DNA of 64,000 nucleotides. Origin: Caprella mutica (taxonomy: Eukaryota; Arthropoda; Malacostraca; Amphipoda; Caprellidae). The notes under the pieces are model-generated. The model had not been told where the DNA came from, did no database searches, and saw only the letters and a program-made list of their open reading frames with translations. The stretch is from the NCBI GenBank assembly GCA_947561585.1, contig CANNZV010001630.1, positions 20,409 through 84,408 on the forward strand. The letters are read 5' to 3'. A program made the position numbers and the translations under genes. Positions 1 through 7,165 of the stretch are shown here, piece after piece (within the stretch, counting starts at the first letter, position 1; every line of letters starts with the position of its first letter).

Positions 1-881
1 TTGACGACGCTGATCAATAATCTATTCGAAATCAAAGGAAAGAGAACTTCCAATTCTTGTTCTGTCAATGGATATTCTTGGTGGAAAGCTGCAATGAAAG
101 GTCGAGCTGCTGCAAGCGGGTCAGCTTGGTGCATCATGGCATAAGCCAAGGCAATTGCCAACTCGTTGACGATGGGCAAATAAATACTATCGCCAAAATC
201 AATAATGCCCACAACTTTTGGATGACTCAAATCCGTATTAACAACTATATTGTTGTCATTCAAATCTCCTTGGATGATGCCTTTGCGCAACTGTGGCAAA
301 ATAGGAATGGCTTGTGTCTCGAAGACTTGTATAAAATAATCGACTAGACTTTGGTTTTCCTTTTTTACAATATATTGGCGATGCGCCTTGACCCAATCGA
401 GCGAGCAATTATCCCAACGAAAATCTTTTCTATGAGCTGCGGGATGCTCAAAGCCTTGTAAGGCTTTGCTTAATTTGCCTGCGACTCTTCCTAAGTTTTC
501 TAATAAATGAGTACGAATAGGATTGACATCTGACCACATTCGACCTGCGACCCAAGTGAGTAAGCGGACAAAATAAGTTTCTCCTTTTTTGTTTTTTAAA
601 ATGCTAATAAAATCGCCATTAAAATTTGGTAAAACTTGTGGTAAATCCAAGCCCAAATCTTGCTTTGCCAAATGAGCCATCATTTGGTTTTGCATTTGGA
701 GATTTTCTAATTCCGAAATAGGATTGGCAATTTTTAGAATATATTCTTTGCCATCGACGGCTTTGATGTAATAATTTTTATCAATATCGCCAGCAAGTGA
801 TTTCGCTTGTTGGACTTTTATTCCAAAAAAAGATTGAGCAATGGTGTGAGCTGTTTTGATAGAAAGATCAGATAAAATCAT
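1..881 (-). CDS. APH-family phosphotransferase (hydroxylysine-kinase-like), 3' end outside window
   Basis: The ATG is at 881 and the reading frame stays open to the window edge, giving about 293 N-terminal residues. The fold is the aminoglycoside phosphotransferase/choline kinase type. The catalytic loop reads IIQGDLNDNNIVV (about residue 203) and the metal-binding segment IIDFGDS follows about 20 residues later. Family members normally have HGDLN, so the loop His is Gln here; the catalytic Asp and the Asn are kept. The GDLNDNN string is typical of hydroxylysine-kinase-like proteins, which in some bacteria are fused to a class III aminotransferase; the window ends too early to test for a fusion. 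It starts 15 bp after the lpxD stop on the same strand, so the two are probably cotranscribed. The substrate is unknown. Confidence 0.8.
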   Translation of the reverse strand, partial: MILSDLSIKTAHTIAQSFFGIKVQQAKSLAGDIDKNYYIKAVDGKEYILKIANPISELENLQMQNQMMAHLAKQDLGLDLPQVLPNFNGDFISILKNKKGETYFVRLLTWVAGRMWSDVNPIRTHLLENLGRVAGKLSKALQGFEHPAAHRKDFRWDNCSLDWVKAHRQYIVKKENQSLVDYFIQVFETQAIPILPQLRKGIIQGDLNDNNIVVNTDLSHPKVVGIIDFGDSIYLPIVNELAIALAYAMMHQADPLAAARPFIAAFHQEYPLTEQELEVLFPLISNRLLISVV

Positions 882-896
882 AATGTTGGTTTTGTC

Positions 897-1814
897 TTAT
901 TTTTTCTTCACCAAAGAACGGAGCGTTGCCAATTCCTTGTATTTTTCACGAGCTTCGGCGGCAGGATAGCCAAAATAAACTTTTCCGCCTTCGAGGTTTT
1001 TGGAAACACCAGATTTGGCAAGAATGACGGATTTTGCTCCAATGTGTAAATTTTGAGCAATTCCGACTTGTCCGTAAAGCACAACTTCGTCTCCGATAAT
1101 TGTTTTTCCGCCGATGCCGACTTGAGCAGCAAAAAGACAGTTTTTTCCAACCACAACTCCGTGTCCAATATGAATTTGACAATCCAATTTGCTACCTTTT
1201 CCAATAATCGTATCCCCCGAAACGCCTTTGGCAATCGTACAACCAGCACCAATCGAAACCTCATCTTCGATAATGACTCGTCCGCCTGAACGCCATTGTT
1301 GATAAGTAGCTTCTTTCTTTTTAAAATAAAAAGCATCAGAACCAATCACGCTACCCGACTGGATGATGACATTTTTGCCAATAATACTATGTTCTTGTAT
1401 AGAAACATTGGCTTGAATATAGCTGTTTTCGCCAATTTTTACCTGCGCTCCAATGATGACATTGGGTTCGAGAATAACACTTGGATGAACTTCGGCACTT
1501 GGATGAATCGCAGCATTTAAGGGTTGAAAAGGACGATGTTCTCGCACCAAAGAATCGTAAGCTTCAAAAGGATTGTCGTGTAGCAACAAAGCTTTTCCTT
1601 CGGGACAATCGACCCTTTTATTTAAAATAATAATACTTGCTGCGGAGTTGAGCGACTTGTTAAAATACTTTTCGACATCGACAAAAGTAATGTCTCCTGG
1701 CTCAACTTTGTGGATTTCATTGATGCCCGATGCCAATAAATTGGCATCGCCGATAATTTCGGCATCAATTTTTCGAGCAATATCTTTAATAGGAACAGCT
1801 TGTGGAAATTTCAT
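897..1814 (-). CDS. lpxD: UDP-3-O-(3-hydroxyacyl)glucosamine N-acyltransferase (LpxD family)
   Basis: LpxD transfers a 3-hydroxyacyl chain from acyl-ACP to UDP-acylglucosamine in lipid A synthesis at the cytoplasmic face of the inner membrane. The protein has an N-terminal LpxD uridine-binding domain (about residues 1-95) followed by a left-handed beta-helix of hexapeptide repeats (about 100-270). The segment IHIGHGVVVG, near residue 215, aligns with the catalytic-His region of LpxD. The start chosen is ATG at 1814 (MKFPQAVPIKDIA); an in-frame GTG at 1847 is less likely because family members begin at MKFPQ. At 305 residues it is shorter than canonical LpxD (about 340). It resembles the second, shorter LpxD-like form found in Bacteroidota, so its exact acyl donor is not certain. 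It lies divergent from yjbQ. Confidence 0.88.
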   Translation of the reverse strand: MKFPQAVPIKDIARKIDAEIIGDANLLASGINEIHKVEPGDITFVDVEKYFNKSLNSAASIIILNKRVDCPEGKALLLHDNPFEAYDSLVREHRPFQPLNAAIHPSAEVHPSVILEPNVIIGAQVKIGENSYIQANVSIQEHSIIGKNVIIQSGSVIGSDAFYFKKKEATYQQWRSGGRVIIEDEVSIGAGCTIAKGVSGDTIIGKGSKLDCQIHIGHGVVVGKNCLFAAQVGIGGKTIIGDEVVLYGQVGIAQNLHIGAKSVILAKSGVSKNLEGGKVYFGYPAAEAREKYKELATLRSLVKKK

Positions 1815-1973
1815 GCGTCTATAATTATTTTTTTTGAAAATTGCCACATGGAACTTGATGATTAATTGATTTATTTCCTTTTAGAATAGATTTAATTAAT
1901 CATGTTCGTTTCATCTAGGAATATTTTAGATACAAAAGAACGACGGATTTCCTATTTTTACAATAAAACATCT

Positions 1974-2384
1974 ATGATTATTCAAAAAGAAATAAAACTT
2001 AGTCCTCGTTCTAGAGGTTATCATATCATAACGGAGGAAGTTTTGCAAGCGATTGGAGCTTTGCCGCAAACTGGAATTTTCCATTTATTTATAAAACACA
2101 CTTCGGCTGCTATAACGATTAATGAAAATGCAGACCCTTCGGTACGAGTAGATTTTGAAAATATTTTCAACAAAATAATACCCGAAAATGAACCCTATTT
2201 GACGCACACAATGGAAGGTCCCGACGATATGCCTGCGCACATAAAAGCAGCCATGATTGGTTCGTCTATTTCGACTCCTATAAGCGATGGACAATTGAAT
2301 TTGGGCACTTGGCAAGGCATTTATTTATGCGAGTTTCGGAATCATGGCGGTAGCCGAAAATTAGTAGCAACTATTTATAACTAA
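1974..2384 (+). CDS. YjbQ/UPF0047 family protein
   Basis: This is a 136-residue YjbQ-family protein starting at ATG 1974 (MIIQKEIKL); longer in-frame extensions upstream look non-coding. Family hallmarks are visible: HTSAAITINENADP in the middle, and HGGSRKLVATIY at the C-terminus after GTWQGIYLCEFRNH. The conserved His and Asp/Glu residues are thought to form a small active site. Members have been reported to have weak thiamine-phosphate synthase activity, but the physiological role is not settled. It is followed after 16 bp by a LysE-family exporter on the same strand, so the two probably form an operon. Confidence 0.88.
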   Translation: MIIQKEIKLSPRSRGYHIITEEVLQAIGALPQTGIFHLFIKHTSAAITINENADPSVRVDFENIFNKIIPENEPYLTHTMEGPDDMPAHIKAAMIGSSISTPISDGQLNLGTWQGIYLCEFRNHGGSRKLVATIYN

Positions 2385-2400
2385 CGACTTAAATCATCCA

Positions 2401-3030
2401 ATGAATTTATTGCTCGAAGGCATTCAAATCGGCTTGGTATTGGCAATTATGACTGGGCCCATTTTCTTTGCGCTGCTACACGTAAGCGTCGAAGAAGGTT
2501 TGGCTGCGGGTGCGATGGTGGGTTTGGGTATTTGGATTAGCGATATACTATTTATTTTGGGCGTTTCCCTCGGAATGAATTATGCTATGACTACGGCAGA
2601 AACCAATAGTTTTACTTTTGGAGTTGGTGTTATAGGAGGTTTGATTTTGATTGCATTTGGTGTAGGAACAGTATTAAAAAAACCACGACACTTGATTTTT
2701 GAGGTAAATGAGCCTAATCGTTATTCTTCTTGGCTTTCTTTATGGACTAAAGGTTTTTTGATCAATAGTATTAATCCTTTTACCTTCTTTTTTTGGTTAG
2801 GAATAGCGAGTACTATGGTCGTCAAAAATGCTTTGACCTTGAGTGAAACGATTTTATTTTTTTCTGGTATTATGATAACGGTCATTGCTACCGATTTTCT
2901 GAAAATTTACTTGTCAAAAGAAATTCGTCAATTTTTACAATACAAACATCTCTTGTGGCTGCGCTACCTTTCTGGTGGTGCATTAGTTTTATTTGGACTA
3001 GCATTAATTGTACGAGTTGTTTTTTTGTAA
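2401..3030 (+). CDS. LysE/RhtB family amino-acid exporter
   Basis: A 209-residue membrane protein with about six hydrophobic segments. The N-terminal segment contains GIQIGLVLAIMTGPIFFALL, the typical LysE start in which a Gly-Pro lies in helix 1. A short basic cytoplasmic loop lies around LKKPRHLIFEVNEP, followed by KGFLINSINPFTFFFWLGI, the second characteristic family segment. LysE proteins export amino acids or related metabolites by proton exchange across the inner membrane; the substrate cannot be told from sequence. It lies 16 bp downstream of the yjbQ gene. Confidence 0.85.
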   Translation: MNLLLEGIQIGLVLAIMTGPIFFALLHVSVEEGLAAGAMVGLGIWISDILFILGVSLGMNYAMTTAETNSFTFGVGVIGGLILIAFGVGTVLKKPRHLIFEVNEPNRYSSWLSLWTKGFLINSINPFTFFFWLGIASTMVVKNALTLSETILFFSGIMITVIATDFLKIYLSKEIRQFLQYKHLLWLRYLSGGALVLFGLALIVRVVFL

Positions 3031-3086
3031 AAATATTACTAATTGATTAGTTAACAATGTATTATATATAGTTTTAGATAAACCAA

Positions 3087-3156
3087 GTTATTAATCGAAG
3101 GGCGAACATAAGTCGCCGTCCGACAATATTAAATTTACCGTATATTTGTCGGAATT
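3087..3156. repeat. REP-like dispersed palindromic repeat, copy 1
   Basis: The intergenic stretch between lysE and pyrD contains CGAAGGGCGAACATAAGTCG followed by a hairpin whose arms are TCCGACAA (from 3119) and TTGTCGGA. The reverse complement of the first part matches the copy at about 63438-63500 (shared GTCGG..GGCGAC and GCCCTTCGA.TAATA blocks). The plus strand matches 17505-17540 (ATCGRAGGGCGA...GTCGC..TCCGA). Three related intergenic copies in 64 kb suggest a dispersed repeat family. No protein is encoded. Confidence 0.55.
3141..3148 (+). promoter_or_regulatory. TAnnTTTG -7 promoter element for pyrD
   Basis: TATATTTG matches the Bacteroidota sigma-ABfr -7 consensus TAnnTTTG. It lies 41 bp before the GTG start of pyrD, giving a leader of roughly 35 nt. 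No clear TTTG -33 box is at the right distance. The box lies inside the 3' part of a repeat hairpin. Confidence 0.45.
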
Positions 3157-3188
3157 TTAGTCCTTTATTTTAACCAAAAAATCGACTT

Positions 3189-4220
3189 GTGTACAAAACC
3201 TTACTCAAACCAATTTTCTTCTTGTTTTCGCCTGAAAAGGCACATCATTTAGCCCTAGCTGCTTTTCGAATATTATTGGCAATACCAATAGTAAGTCACA
3301 TAACTAGAGCAATGTATCGAATCGAAGATAAGCGATTGGAACGGCAATTGTTTGGACTCACTTTCCCAAACCCTGTGGGTTTGGCAGCGGGTTTTGACAA
3401 AGATGGCAAGTATTATAAAACAATGGCAGCTTTGGGTTTTGGTTTTATAGAACTAGGAACGGTCACTCCAAAAGGGCAAGTGGGCAATCCACAACCTCGT
3501 CTTTTTCGATTGCCTCAAGACGAGGGCATTATAAATCGAATGGGATTCAATAATGAAGGGATGGATGCACTTGTAGAACGTTTGCAAAAAGGTCGTCTAG
3601 AAAATGTCATTGTCGGAGGAAATATTGGTAAAAACAAACTCACTCCGAACGACCAAGCTGCAGATGATTATGAAAAATGCTTTGAAGCACTTTTCGATTA
3701 TGTCGATTATTTTGTGGTCAATGTGAGTTCTCCTAATACACCAAATTTGCGAGCTTTACAGGACAAAGAACCCTTGACCAAATTGCTTAATCTTTTGCAA
3801 GAACTCAATCAATCAAAACCGAATCCAAAACCTATTTTGCTGAAAATTGCACCCGATTTGACGGACAGCCAATTGGACGATATTTTGGAAATTGTAGAAA
3901 CTACCAAAATAGATGGATTGATTGCAACCAATACGACTATCTCTAGAGAAAATCTTCGTGCCAAAGCAGAACGGATTGAAGAAATTGGTGCAGGTGGTTT
4001 GAGCGGGCAACCGCTCAAAGCGAGAGCGACAGAAGTGATTCGATATTTACATCAAAAGTCAAACGGTCAAGTAAAAATTATTGGAGTAGGCGGAATTGCT
4101 AGTGCTGCCGATGCACTCGAAAAATTAGAAGCAGGAGCTTCTTTGGTTCAAATATATTCAGGATTAATTTACGAAGGGCCAGGTTTGATAAAAGCAATTA
4201 ATAAGGCATTGTTGAAATGA
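3189..4220 (+). CDS. pyrD: Dihydroorotate dehydrogenase (quinone), class 2
   Basis: PyrD oxidises dihydroorotate to orotate in de novo pyrimidine synthesis and passes electrons to membrane quinone. The 343-residue length and the N-terminal amphipathic/hydrophobic stretch ([19 protein letters not shown]) are class 2 features for membrane attachment. Visible motifs are [12 protein letters not shown] (FMN binding), the catalytic-Ser loop [13 protein letters not shown], substrate residues ATNTTISR, and the phosphate-binding [11 protein letters not shown] near the C-terminus. The start is GTG at 3189, because homologues begin MYK...P.LFLF and no better ATG precedes it. The gene stands alone, with its own promoter-like box and a bidirectional terminator behind it. 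Confidence 0.95.
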   Translation: MYKTLLKPIFFLFSPEKAHHLALAAFRILLAIPIVSHITRAMYRIEDKRLERQLFGLTFPNPVGLAAGFDKDGKYYKTMAALGFGFIELGTVTPKGQVGNPQPRLFRLPQDEGIINRMGFNNEGMDALVERLQKGRLENVIVGGNIGKNKLTPNDQAADDYEKCFEALFDYVDYFVVNVSSPNTPNLRALQDKEPLTKLLNLLQELNQSKPNPKPILLKIAPDLTDSQLDDILEIVETTKIDGLIATNTTISRENLRAKAERIEEIGAGGLSGQPLKARATEVIRYLHQKSNGQVKIIGVGGIASAADALEKLEAGASLVQIYSGLIYEGPGLIKAINKALLK

Positions 4221-4225
4221 AAAAA

Positions 4226-4257
4226 GAAGGATGCTTTTGAAGCATCCTTCTTTTTTT
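4226..4257. terminator. Bidirectional intrinsic terminator between pyrD and the reductase gene
   Basis: A perfect 10-bp stem (GAAGGATGCT / AGCATCCTTC) with a 5-nt loop is flanked by an A-run on the left and T7 on the right. It separates two convergent genes and can end transcripts from both sides. Confidence 0.9.
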
Positions 4258-5382
4258 CTACACATCAAAAGTGATTTCTAAGTCATCCGTTGTAGGATGC
4301 GCTTGACAAGTAAGGATAAAACCATCAGCGATTTCGTCATCGTCGAGGGCAAAGCAAGCATCCATTTCTACCTTTCCTTTGAGGACTTTTGCCATACAAC
4401 TAGAACAAGCACCGCTTGTACAAGAGTAAGGAGGATCTTTCTTTTCGGCTATCAATACATCCAAAATTGTTTTGTCTTTTGGAATAATGCTTTGGAAGGT
4501 TTCGCCTTCTAGCGTAACGGAAATTACCGCTTCATTGGGATTGCTGCTTGTCGCAACTTTTGTTTCATTGGAAGAAGTGAAACGTTCGGAATGAATACGT
4601 TTTTTATTGACTTCTTTTTGCAAAAGATGATTTTCTACTGCATCAATCATCTGACCAGGCCCACAAATAAAATAATCTATATCGGTATAACGGGCTTTGT
4701 TTTCGTCCAGAAAAGTGGCAATCATATTGCCATCAATTCTTCCTTTCTTACCTGTCCAAGAGCTTTTCGCTCTTTTGAAAAAACCACCCAAACCGCCTGT
4801 TTTTTCTTTTTTTGGTTGACTTAAAACATAGTCTACAAAAAATTGCCCTTCATAGCGTTTTTGCAACTGGTCGAGCGCATCTCTAAAAATAATATCTTCT
4901 TCGCAACGATTTCCATACAAGAGGAAAACAGAGTTTTGAGGTTCGACCTCTAGCGTGGTTTTTATTATCGAAATAAGTGGTGTAATGCCACTTCCTGCAC
5001 CAAAAAAGTAATAGGTTTTTTTGCTGTCAGCATCGAGTTTGGTATAGAAACGACCCTCGGGAGCCATGACTTCTATCGAGTCATTGACTTGCACTTTGTC
5101 GGCAATATGATTGGATACCAATCCGCCATTTACTCGCTTGACGGTAACAGTGATATGTTCCTCCAAAGGGCTACTTGACATAGAATAGGCTCGGCGAACT
5201 TCTGTACCATTCAAGTCAAATTTGAGGGTCAAATATTGACCTTGTTTGTATTTGAATGTATCTTTTAGTTCACTAGGAATTTCAAAAGAAATAGAAACTG
5301 TGTCTTTTGTCTCCTGTTGTTTTTTGCTAACTTTTAAAGTATGGAAGTGGCTACTCATTTTACTTTTTTGGTTCTCTGACAA
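4258..5382 (-). CDS. Flavin-dependent ferredoxin-type oxidoreductase with C-terminal 2Fe-2S domain (PaaE-like)
   Basis: The 374-residue protein has three modules. The first is an FAD-binding barrel with RRAYSMSS (about residues 63-70). The second is an NAD(P)-binding domain with [14 protein letters not shown] (about 125-140) and [12 protein letters not shown] (about 235). The third is a C-terminal plant-type 2Fe-2S ferredoxin domain with the cluster motif CTSGACSSC (C-x4-C-x2-C) and a fourth Cys in ILTCQAHP. This order is typical of PaaE/HmpA-like reductases that feed electrons from NAD(P)H to an oxygenase or desaturase. No oxygenase partner or paa gene is nearby, so the acceptor is unknown. 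A basic glycine-rich insertion lies between the NAD segments ([20 protein letters not shown]). Confidence 0.88.
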   Translation of the reverse strand: MSENQKSKMSSHFHTLKVSKKQQETKDTVSISFEIPSELKDTFKYKQGQYLTLKFDLNGTEVRRAYSMSSSPLEEHITVTVKRVNGGLVSNHIADKVQVNDSIEVMAPEGRFYTKLDADSKKTYYFFGAGSGITPLISIIKTTLEVEPQNSVFLLYGNRCEEDIIFRDALDQLQKRYEGQFFVDYVLSQPKKEKTGGLGGFFKRAKSSWTGKKGRIDGNMIATFLDENKARYTDIDYFICGPGQMIDAVENHLLQKEVNKKRIHSERFTSSNETKVATSSNPNEAVISVTLEGETFQSIIPKDKTILDVLIAEKKDPPYSCTSGACSSCMAKVLKGKVEMDACFALDDDEIADGFILTCQAHPTTDDLEITFDV

Positions 5383-5420
5383 ATGCCGTAATTACTGACA
5401 CGGAATTTGTCATAGAACGA
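5379..5420. repeat. Intergenic hairpin of a second dispersed repeat, copy 1
   Basis: The arms TGACAAATgCCGT and ACGGaATTTGTCA form a 12-bp stem with one mismatch. The right half, ACGGAATTTGTC..AGAACG, recurs at 20004-20025. Both copies are intergenic. This stretch also forms the upstream region of the reductase gene, so it could affect its expression. Confidence 0.5.
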
Positions 5421-5560
5421 TTTTTTTTAAGGATATTTTTGAGATTGTAAACCTAATAAGTATTCTTCGGAAAAAGAAATACTTAGGTTTCTCTTTCAAC
5501 TAACATTCCTATAGAATGAAAGTTTTCATTACCTTTATGAGAAATGAAATTATACAAATA

Positions 5561-6751
5561 ATGAAAACAATTTTAACGATTTTCAAAAAAGAAATGCTCG
5601 ATACACTTCGAGATAGAAGAACATTGATTACGATGATTGCTGTTCCGCTTTTGTTGATTCCTGTAATAACCTCTGTTATGTCTTCTTTTCAGAAACAACA
5701 GATGGAAAGTGCACAAGAAAAGAATTTGAGAATAGCGGTTGAAAGTAATGGCAATGGTGCTGAATTTATAAAGCAACTCAAAGTTCGCAAGGATATGGAA
5801 ATCAAAGAAGGCCTTGACCCTTTGGATTTTAATGAATTGATTCGGAATGATAGCCTCGATTTGGCTTTGGTGATTGGAGAAGATTTCGACCAAACAGTCG
5901 CAGCAGGAAAAACGGGAGCTTTGACGGTTTATTATAATTCTACGGGCGAAAAAGTCATTTTCAATCGCTTTGAAATGGCTATTGAACGCTATAACGAGCA
6001 ATTGCTAGACGCACGCTTGGATTCTTTGCAAACCACAAAAGCAATGATAAATCCAATACGTACGGACAAAAAAGATGTGTATACAACTTCCGAATCTATT
6101 GGTAAAATGGTTGGAGGATTCCTGCCGTATTTGTTTGTCTTGTTTTGTTTTTTTGGGGCAATGTATCCCGCTATTGACTTGTTTACAGGGGAAAAAGAAC
6201 GAGGTACGATAGAAACTATTTTGACCACACCTGCAAGCCGATTCGAAATATTGCTAGGCAAAATGTTGGTCGTTATTGTTGCAGGAGTTGTGTCTGGATT
6301 GCTGACTATTTTGGGTTTGTATTTGGCATTGCGTCTCAACAGCGATATACCACAAGAATTGCTCAATGTAGTCGATGTGGTGTTGACTCCTTCGGTCATT
6401 ATTTTAATTGTTTTGATGTTGATTCCTTTGACTACTTTTTTTGCAGGAATACTCATTCCAAGTTCCATTTATGCCAAATCTTTCAAAGAGGCCCAGTCGC
6501 TCATTCAACCAATGGCTTTTTTAATTATTATGCCTTTGGCAATCGGAATGTTGCCTTCGATTCAGTTGAATGTTTTTACGGCGATGATTCCTGTATTGAA
6601 TGTGGCTTTGGCTTGTAAAGAAATCATTGCGGGGACAATAGATTATACCTTGCTGGCAATCGTCTTTGTTTCTTTATTTATAATTGCGGGTATAGGTGTG
6701 GCAGTATGTGTGCGTTGGTTTGGGCGAGAAGGAAATATTTTGAGGACTTAG
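5561..6751 (+). CDS. ABC-2 type transporter permease (NatB-like)
   Basis: Start ATG 5561 (MKTILTIFKKEMLDTLRDRR) is preferred over 5516, because family members begin with a short cytoplasmic segment ending in the LRDRRTL motif. The protein of about 396 residues has one N-terminal membrane helix, a large extracytoplasmic domain (about residues 45-180) and a C-terminal block of about five helices. The cytoplasmic loop GEKERGTIETILTTPASR is the family signature coupling to the ATPase. NatB-type permeases, with NatA ATPase, export Na+ or other small substrates. No ATP-binding gene lies next to it: the upstream gene is on the other strand and the downstream gene is a small antitoxin. Its ATPase must be elsewhere. 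Confidence 0.85.
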   Translation: MKTILTIFKKEMLDTLRDRRTLITMIAVPLLLIPVITSVMSSFQKQQMESAQEKNLRIAVESNGNGAEFIKQLKVRKDMEIKEGLDPLDFNELIRNDSLDLALVIGEDFDQTVAAGKTGALTVYYNSTGEKVIFNRFEMAIERYNEQLLDARLDSLQTTKAMINPIRTDKKDVYTTSESIGKMVGGFLPYLFVLFCFFGAMYPAIDLFTGEKERGTIETILTTPASRFEILLGKMLVVIVAGVVSGLLTILGLYLALRLNSDIPQELLNVVDVVLTPSVIILIVLMLIPLTTFFAGILIPSSIYAKSFKEAQSLIQPMAFLIIMPLAIGMLPSIQLNVFTAMIPVLNVALACKEIIAGTIDYTLLAIVFVSLFIIAGIGVAVCVRWFGREGNILRT

Positions 6752-6814
6752 TTCTACCCTAACTTCCTAATGACTCAGAAGTTGCTTTCACTTAAAAAAA
6801 TAGGGAAATTATTT

Positions 6815-6847
6815 TTTGACAGTAATGTTAGTTTATATGTATCTTTG
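6815..6847 (+). promoter_or_regulatory. Bacteroidota-type promoter of the DUF433 gene
   Basis: A TTTG (6815-6818) lies 21 bp before TATCTTTG (6840-6847), a full match to the TTTG-N19-21-TAnnTTTG consensus. The ATG of the antitoxin gene is at 6852, four bases after the -7 box. The predicted transcription start therefore falls on or next to the start codon, and the mRNA would be leaderless or nearly so. Confidence 0.7.
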
Positions 6848-6851
6848 AAAG

Positions 6852-7079
6852 ATGAATGAATACATTAAATATATAAGCCTTAATCCTGATATACGCTTTG
6901 GTAAACCTTGTATTATTGGAACTAGGATAGCGATAGTGGATATATTAGAATGGTTAGCTGCTGGCGATACCCATGAAACTATACTTGAAGAGTTTCCGCA
7001 ATTGAAAAAAGAACATATACTAGCAGCACTAACATTTGCAGCAAATAGAGAACAAATAACCAAAATATTAGCTGCTTAA
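6852..7079 (+). CDS. DUF433 family antitoxin-like protein
   Basis: A 75-residue protein with the DUF433 pattern: NPDIRFGKPCIIGTRIAIVDILEWLAAG, then a second helical half ending LTFAANREQ. DUF433 proteins are helix-turn-helix-like and are usually encoded just before a DUF5615 (PIN-like, VapC-related) gene, forming a putative toxin-antitoxin pair. Here the stop codon overlaps the next ATG (TAATG), the standard translational coupling, but the downstream partner is truncated. It has its own strong promoter match. Its function as an antitoxin is inferred from the family only. Confidence 0.85.
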   Translation: MNEYIKYISLNPDIRFGKPCIIGTRIAIVDILEWLAAGDTHETILEEFPQLKKEHILAALTFAANREQITKILAA

Positions 7080-7165
7080 TGAAACTACTGCTTGATGCTA
7101 ATCTTTCATGGAGATTGATTCCTGACTTTTCTCTTTTTTTCCCTTTGCGAAAGGTCAGTTTCTAA
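7079..7165 (+). pseudogene. Truncated DUF5615 PIN-like (VapC-type) toxin remnant
   Basis: An ATG at 7079 overlaps the antitoxin stop (TAATG). The product would be 28 residues and begins MKLLLDANLSWRL, the N-terminal signature of DUF5615 PIN-like proteins, including the first acidic residue of a PIN active site. The frame then runs into a stop at 7163-7165, and family members are normally about 110-120 residues. The rest of the domain, with the remaining acidic residues, is absent. The remnant ends 3 bp inside the stop of the convergent ABC exporter gene, so the deletion junction probably lies near 7120-7165. The remnant is not expected to be active. Confidence 0.75.
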
